Shown here one piece after another: positions 6,524 through 10,079 of a stretch of 10,079 nucleotides of DNA. Position 1 is the first letter of the stretch, and each line of letters starts with the position of its first letter. The notes beneath the pieces are model-generated. The model saw only the letters and a program-made list of their open reading frames with translations. It had not been told where the DNA came from and did not search any database. The translations under genes were made by a program, and so were the position numbers. The DNA lies in NCBI GenBank assembly GCA_025360985.1, contig JANYBA010000368.1:1-10079 (forward strand), in the 5' to 3' direction. The stretch is from Gammaproteobacteria bacterium (GTDB lineage: Bacteria > Pseudomonadota > Gammaproteobacteria > Xanthomonadales > Xanthomonadaceae).

Positions 6524-7851
6524 GCGCCGCCGGCGCCGGCCTGCGCGCGCAGGCCGCGCGCACGCTGGTCGCGGTGCTGGTTGCCGGCCAATCGCTGAAA
6601 TCGGTGCTGGCCAAAGCCCTGCCAGGCATCGCCGATCCGCGCGATCGCGCCCTGCTCGAGGCGATCTGTTTTTCCGTGCTCCGGCATCGCCGCCGCTACG
6701 AGTTCGTCGTCGCGACGTGGCTGGCCAAGCCGCTGCCGCCCCGCGATTCCGGCGTGCAGATGCTGCTGCTGTCGGGACTGGCGCAGCTCGATGACATGCG
6801 CCTGCCGGCGCACGCGGCGGTGGCGGCGACCGCGGAAGCCGCGCGCCTGCTTGATCGCGCACCGCTGGTCGGCTTGGTCAACGCCTTGTTGCGACGCGCG
6901 ACGCGCGAGCCCTTGCCGACCGGCGACTCGGAAGCGGTGCGTTGCTCGCATCCGGACTGGCTGCTGCAGCGCTTGCGTGACGATTGGCCCGCCGACGTCG
7001 ACGCGATCGTGGCGGCGAACAACCGCAGCGCGCCCGTGTGGTTGCGGGTCAACAAGGTGAAGTCGACGCGCGACGACTACGCGGCGCGCCTGGCCGGCGC
7101 GGGTTTCGGCGCGAGACTGCCGGCGCTTCCGGCCGGCGCGATCGTACTCGACGCGCCTTGTTCGCCGTCGACCCTGCCGGGCTGGATTGACGGCGACGTC
7201 ACGGTGCAGGACGGCGCCGCGCAATTGGCGGTCGAAGCACTGGCGCTGTGCGCCAGCGATCGCGTGCTAGATGCCTGCGCCGCGCCCGGTGGCAAGGCGG
7301 CGCAGATCGCCGAAGTCGTGCGCGAGCACGGCAGCTTGCTGGCGATCGACAGCGACGGCGGGCGGCTGGCGCGCGTGCGCCAGACGCTGGCCCGCCTCGG
7401 TCTGGAGACACCGCGCGTGTCGCTGCGCACGGCCGACGCCACCGCGCCCGAGACATGGTGGGACGGCGTCGGCTTCGACGCGGTGCTGGTCGACGCGCCC
7501 TGTTCGGCGACTGGCATCATCCGCCGCCAGCCGGACATCAAGTGGCATCGCCGCGCCGAGGACATTCCGGCCTTGGTCGCCGTGCAGGCGCGCCTGCTCG
7601 ATGCGCTCTGGACCACGCTCGCACCCGGCGGCCGCCTGCTCTACGCAACCTGCTCGGTGCTCAAGGAGGAAAACGAAGGCCAGGTCGTCGCTTTCCTCGC
7701 GCGCACGCCGACTGCCGAACCGGTCGTGCTCGACGGGCGTTTCGGTCGCAGCGCCGGCGTCGGTCGGCAGCGGCTGCCGGGCGAGGACGGCATGGACGGA
7801 TTCTTCTACGCGCTGTTGCGCAAACACGGCCACGGTAAGCTGGACCCATGA
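6520..7851 (+). CDS. rsmB: 16S rRNA (cytosine-967-C5)-methyltransferase RsmB
   Basis: RsmB (Sun/Fmu) makes m5C967 in 16S rRNA using S-adenosylmethionine. From the GTG at 6520 the protein has 443 residues (E. coli has 429). The N-terminal 140 or so residues form the NusB-like helical RNA-binding domain. The methyltransferase core shows the SAM loop [10 protein letters not shown] from Asp251, the [19 protein letters not shown] motif with Cys328, and [12 protein letters not shown] with the catalytic nucleophile Cys378. The C-terminus has the family-like [11 protein letters not shown]. The GTG is chosen because it gives the NusB start, overlaps the fmt stop as GTGA, and has GAGGGG three bases upstream. 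The reading frame is also open far upstream inside fmt, but that part has no family resemblance. Its stop overlaps the next gene as ATGA. Confidence 0.95.
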   Translation: MSAAGAGLRAQAARTLVAVLVAGQSLKSVLAKALPGIADPRDRALLEAICFSVLRHRRRYEFVVATWLAKPLPPRDSGVQMLLLSGLAQLDDMRLPAHAAVAATAEAARLLDRAPLVGLVNALLRRATREPLPTGDSEAVRCSHPDWLLQRLRDDWPADVDAIVAANNRSAPVWLRVNKVKSTRDDYAARLAGAGFGARLPALPAGAIVLDAPCSPSTLPGWIDGDVTVQDGAAQLAVEALALCASDRVLDACAAPGGKAAQIAEVVREHGSLLAIDSDGGRLARVRQTLARLGLETPRVSLRTADATAPETWWDGVGFDAVLVDAPCSATGIIRRQPDIKWHRRAEDIPALVAVQARLLDALWTTLAPGGRLLYATCSVLKEENEGQVVAFLARTPTAEPVVLDGRFGRSAGVGRQRLPGEDGMDGFFYALLRKHGHGKLDP

Positions 7852-9509
7852 ACGAGCGCCGGCAGACCCTGTGGTTGTTCCTGATCGCCTTCTGGGTGCT
7901 CGCCGTCGGCTACGGCCTGCGCGATCCCTGGCCGGCCGACGAGCCGCGCTTCGTGCTCGTCGCCAAGCAGATGATCGACAGCGGCGACTGGTGGTTCCCG
8001 CATCGCGGCCAGGAGTTGTACGCCGACAAGCCGCCGTTGTTTTTCTGGCTGCTGGCCCTGTGCCGGACGTTGATCGGCAGTTGGCGCTGGAGCTTCCTGC
8101 TGCCGTCCTTGCTGGCTGGCCTGGGCACGCTCTGGCTGACCTTCGACCTCGGCCGCCGCCTGTGGAATCCTCGCGCCGGCTGGTGGGCGTCGGTGGCGGT
8201 GCTGTCGACGCTGCAGTTCGGCTACGTGTTCAAGCACGCGCAGATCGATCCCGTGCTGGTGCTGTTCACGACATTGTCGTTCTATGGCCTGTGCCGGCAC
8301 CTGCTGCTCGGGCCGCACTGGCGCTGGTTCTGGGGCGCCTGCATCGTCGCCGGGCTCGGCGTCGTGCTCAAGGGCGTCGGGTTCCTGCCGCTGCTGGCGC
8401 TGGTTCCGTTCGCCTGGATGCAACGGCGTCCGTGGCAAGGCCTCGCCGACCTCGGCAAGGGCAATGCATGGCGCTGGAGCCTGGGCGCGTTGGCGTTCTT
8501 CGGCGCGATCGCCTTGTGGTTCGTCCCGATGCTCGTGGCGGCCTTGGCCGGCGGCGACCCGGAGCATCGCGCCTATCTCGACGACATCCTGTTCAAGCAA
8601 ACCGCCACCCGTTACACCGAGGCCTGGCAACACCGGCAACCGATCTGGTATTTCGCGGAAATAATCGCGTTGTTCTGGCTGCCCTTGTCGCTCGCGTTTC
8701 CCTGGTTGTGGCGTGATTGGCGCGCTGCCTGGCGCGACCGCGACGCGCGTGTCTGGTTGCCGCTTGCCTGGGCGCTGATCGTGCTGGCGTTTTTCACCGC
8801 CAGCCCTGGCAAGCGCGACATGTACATCCTGCCGGCCCTGCCGGCCTTCGCACTCGCGGCGGCGCCGTTCGCCGAAGCGTTGTGGTCGCGGCCGCGTTTT
8901 CGCCTGGCGCTGTGGGGATTCGCGTTGTTGCTCGGCCTGCTCCTTGCAGGCATTGGTGCGGCGGCGCTGACGGGCCACGCGCGATTCGCAACCAGGTTGG
9001 TGCAAGCACGCGGACTCGGCGATGAGGCGCGCGGCCTTTGGTGGCTGCTGGTCGTCGTCGGGGCATTCTCGCTCGCGTGCGCCGCGACCTGGCGCTGGCC
9101 GCGGCCGGGCCCGGCGTTGGTGCTGACGCTGGTGGCGCTCTGGACCGGCTACGGACTGGTGGTCCACCCCTTGCTCGATCCCACCAGTTCCGCGCGCGCC
9201 TTGATGGAACGCGCCCGCACGCTGGTCGGCCCGACCGCGACGATCGGCCTGATCGATTGGAAGGAACAGAACCTGTTGCAGGCAGTGGGTCCGACAGCGG
9301 AATTCGGATTCAGCGCGCCGCGCGACCTCCAACTGCAACGAGGTGCCACGTGGTTGCGTGCCGCGCCCGGCCGCCGCCTGCTGGTGCAGGACCGGAACGA
9401 ACCCGAATGCGTGCAGCTCGACGCCGGCCATGCCGTCCGCGTGGGCATGGCCAACCGCCGCGACTGGTGGCTGGCCGATGGCCGGGCGATCGTGGAGCCT
9501 TGCCGCTAG
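7848..9509 (+). CDS. Glycosyltransferase family 39 (ArnT/PMT-like) membrane protein
   Basis: This 553-residue polytopic inner-membrane protein resembles ArnT- and PMT-type GT-C glycosyltransferases, which transfer sugars from polyprenyl-phosphate donors on the periplasmic side. After a first membrane helix (about 7-25) comes the loop DPWPADEPRF with Asp31-Glu32, the expected acidic pair of this fold. ADKPPLFFW (59-67) follows, corresponding to the KP motif after the first loop. Many hydrophobic helices continue to about residue 440. The last 105 or so residues are soluble, probably periplasmic. Neither acceptor nor sugar can be told from sequence: lipid A, another envelope glycan or a protein are all possible. 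The name arnT is not justified, because no aminoarabinose synthesis genes are visible. The ATG overlaps the rsmB stop (ATGA), so translation is likely coupled. It ends 21 bp before the convergent GT4 gene. Confidence 0.88.
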   Translation: MNERRQTLWLFLIAFWVLAVGYGLRDPWPADEPRFVLVAKQMIDSGDWWFPHRGQELYADKPPLFFWLLALCRTLIGSWRWSFLLPSLLAGLGTLWLTFDLGRRLWNPRAGWWASVAVLSTLQFGYVFKHAQIDPVLVLFTTLSFYGLCRHLLLGPHWRWFWGACIVAGLGVVLKGVGFLPLLALVPFAWMQRRPWQGLADLGKGNAWRWSLGALAFFGAIALWFVPMLVAALAGGDPEHRAYLDDILFKQTATRYTEAWQHRQPIWYFAEIIALFWLPLSLAFPWLWRDWRAAWRDRDARVWLPLAWALIVLAFFTASPGKRDMYILPALPAFALAAAPFAEALWSRPRFRLALWGFALLLGLLLAGIGAAALTGHARFATRLVQARGLGDEARGLWWLLVVVGAFSLACAATWRWPRPGPALVLTLVALWTGYGLVVHPLLDPTSSARALMERARTLVGPTATIGLIDWKEQNLLQAVGPTAEFGFSAPRDLQLQRGATWLRAAPGRRLLVQDRNEPECVQLDAGHAVRVGMANRRDWWLADGRAIVEPCR

Positions 9510-9530
9510 CGCCATGTTCGGCCCGATCGC

Positions 9531-10079
9531 TCAGGACGCGAGCAGCGCTCGCCACTGATCGGCAACGGTTGCCAGCCGGAATCGCGGATCCGGGCCTGTC
9601 GTCGGACGGTCGCCGGCGCGCCACCGATGGATGCGCTCGACATACGCATCGAACCAGCCCAAGCGGTCGGCGATACGAGCCGGCCCTCGGCGCCAGCCCG
9701 GAGGCAAGTCCGCGAGCAGGCCTTCGTAGGCGCGATGCCAGGCGTCGACCGGCAGCAGTTGTTCGTGATCGCCGATTACCTCGCCGGCAGCGCCGCAGTC
9801 GTGGGCGAGGATGGGCGTGCCCAACGCCATCGACTCGGCAAACACCAGCCCGAACGTCTCGGGAATAGCGATGTTCGGGGAGAACGTGCACAAGGCAGTG
9901 CGTACTTCGGCATGCATCCGCGCCTGCGGCTGCGGCCCGATGTAGGTCACTCCGTCGATGTCGGCGCGTAAGCCGCGCTTGTAGCCGGGGTTGCCGAGTC
10001 GATGGCGTTGGGCACGCCCATCCTCGCCCACGACTGCGGCGCTGCCGGCGAGGTAATCGGCGATCACGAACAACTGCTG
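9531..10079 (-). CDS. Glycosyltransferase family 4 (GT-B), C-terminal half; upstream part replaced by an inverted repeat
   Basis: The minus-strand frame ends at TGA 9531-9533 and is open to the window edge. Residues encoded between about 9990 and 9531 look like the C-terminal half of a GT-B retaining glycosyltransferase. DGVTYIGPQPQARMHAEV is followed by the EX7E-type motif PETFGLVFAESMALGTPI, where the two glutamates bind the nucleotide-sugar donor, and then HDCGAAGEVIG. The tail FRLATVADQWRALLA is a usual C-terminus. Upstream of 9990 the frame does not continue the family: 9991-10079 is an exact inverted copy of 9753-9841, so the peptide read there is antisense of the same gene. The N-terminal acceptor domain and true start are missing. 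The gene is either cut by a real inverted duplication or, more likely, damaged by assembly at a contig end. Substrates are unknown; envelope polysaccharide synthesis is the family's common role. Confidence 0.8.
   Translation of the reverse strand, partial: QQLFVIADYLAGSAAVVGEDGRAQRHRLGNPGYKRGLRADIDGVTYIGPQPQARMHAEVRTALCTFSPNIAIPETFGLVFAESMALGTPILAHDCGAAGEVIGDHEQLLPVDAWHRAYEGLLADLPPGWRRGPARIADRLGWFDAYVERIHRWRAGDRPTTGPDPRFRLATVADQWRALLAS
9753..9841 (+). repeat. Inverted repeat, left arm (89 bp, perfect)
   Basis: This stretch is identical over 89 bases to the reverse complement of 9991-10079; I compared it base by base. The two arms are separated by 149 bp (9842-9990). The arm lies inside the GT4 coding sequence and, on the minus strand, encodes the segment ESMALGTPILAHDC through GDHEQLL. 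Identity breaks immediately after 9841. On the other side the comparison is cut by the window end, so the arm may be longer. Confidence 0.95.
9991..10079 (-). repeat. Inverted repeat, right arm (89 bp, runs to the window end)
   Basis: This is a perfect inverted copy of 9753-9841. On the plus strand it therefore encodes the same GT4 peptide (ESMALGTPIL onward) that the left arm encodes on the minus strand. It reaches the last base of the window and its true length is unknown. A fold-back chimera at a contig end would look like this; a recent inverted duplication is the biological alternative. Confidence 0.95.

Noticed and set aside
7806..9515. A 569-residue open frame on the minus strand covering the whole GT39 gene
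   Set aside because: It is exactly antisense to a well-recognised membrane protein, is rich in Arg, Gln, Ala and Pro with no known motif, and is typical of open antisense frames in GC-rich DNA.
9510..9530. Possible terminator between the convergent GT39 and GT4 genes
   Set aside because: The 21-bp gap contains no stem with a T-tract in either direction.
9627..9971. A plus-strand frame of 114 residues near the right edge
   Set aside because: It is antisense to the recognisable GT4 C-terminal half and owes part of its openness to the inverted repeat.
9753..10079. Terminal inverted repeats of a mobile element
   Set aside because: Both arms are internal coding sequence of the GT4 gene, there is no transposase, and the 149-bp spacer is GT4 sequence rather than element DNA.
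1..10079. Search for a defence, CRISPR, prophage or novel multi-gene system
   Set aside because: All genes fall into known housekeeping or envelope families in a conserved order. No direct-repeat array, integrase, toxin-antitoxin pair or unexplained gene cluster is visible.

Overview
The window is GC-rich chromosomal housekeeping DNA from a gammaproteobacterium, most likely of the Xanthomonadales/Lysobacterales (Xanthomonas-, Lysobacter- or Dyella-like). The evidence is the codon bias, which leaves long spurious antisense frames open, and the gene order topA-smg-dprA-LysM gene <> def-fmt-rsmB. That order is close to the dprA/def/fmt/rsmB locus of Pseudomonas and Xanthomonas. I could not run a search, so the assignment rests on recalled family and synteny knowledge.

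Left half, minus strand: reading right to left from about 4944, there is a secreted LysM protein that looks like the type IV pilus secretin-associated protein TsaP. It is followed by dprA (DNA-uptake recombination mediator), smg (DUF494) and topA (DNA topoisomerase I). topA runs off the left edge, so only its first 666 codons are visible. A 12-bp hairpin lies between tsaP and dprA. The smg-topA gap holds a strong 15-bp hairpin, a second smaller hairpin and a candidate topA promoter.

Centre and right, plus strand: a 131-bp divergent intergenic region (4945-5075) with candidate promoters for both directions leads into def, fmt, rsmB and a family-39 membrane glycosyltransferase. All four genes overlap by 1-4 bases, which implies one translationally coupled operon. 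def and fmt handle the N-terminal formyl group of nascent proteins and rsmB methylates 16S rRNA. The fourth gene is an envelope-glycosylation enzyme that shares only the transcript.

Right edge, minus strand: the C-terminal half of a family-4 (GT-B) glycosyltransferase converges on the operon. Its upstream part is missing. From 9991 to the last base the sequence is a perfect inverted copy of 9753-9841, so the open frame there reads antisense of the same gene. This is the most unusual structure in the window. It is more likely a fold-back assembly or amplification artefact at a contig end than a biological rearrangement, but it should be checked.

I see no tRNA, rRNA, CRISPR array, insertion sequence, prophage or defence system, and no convincing undescribed system. 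No gene-free stretch exceeds 300 bases.
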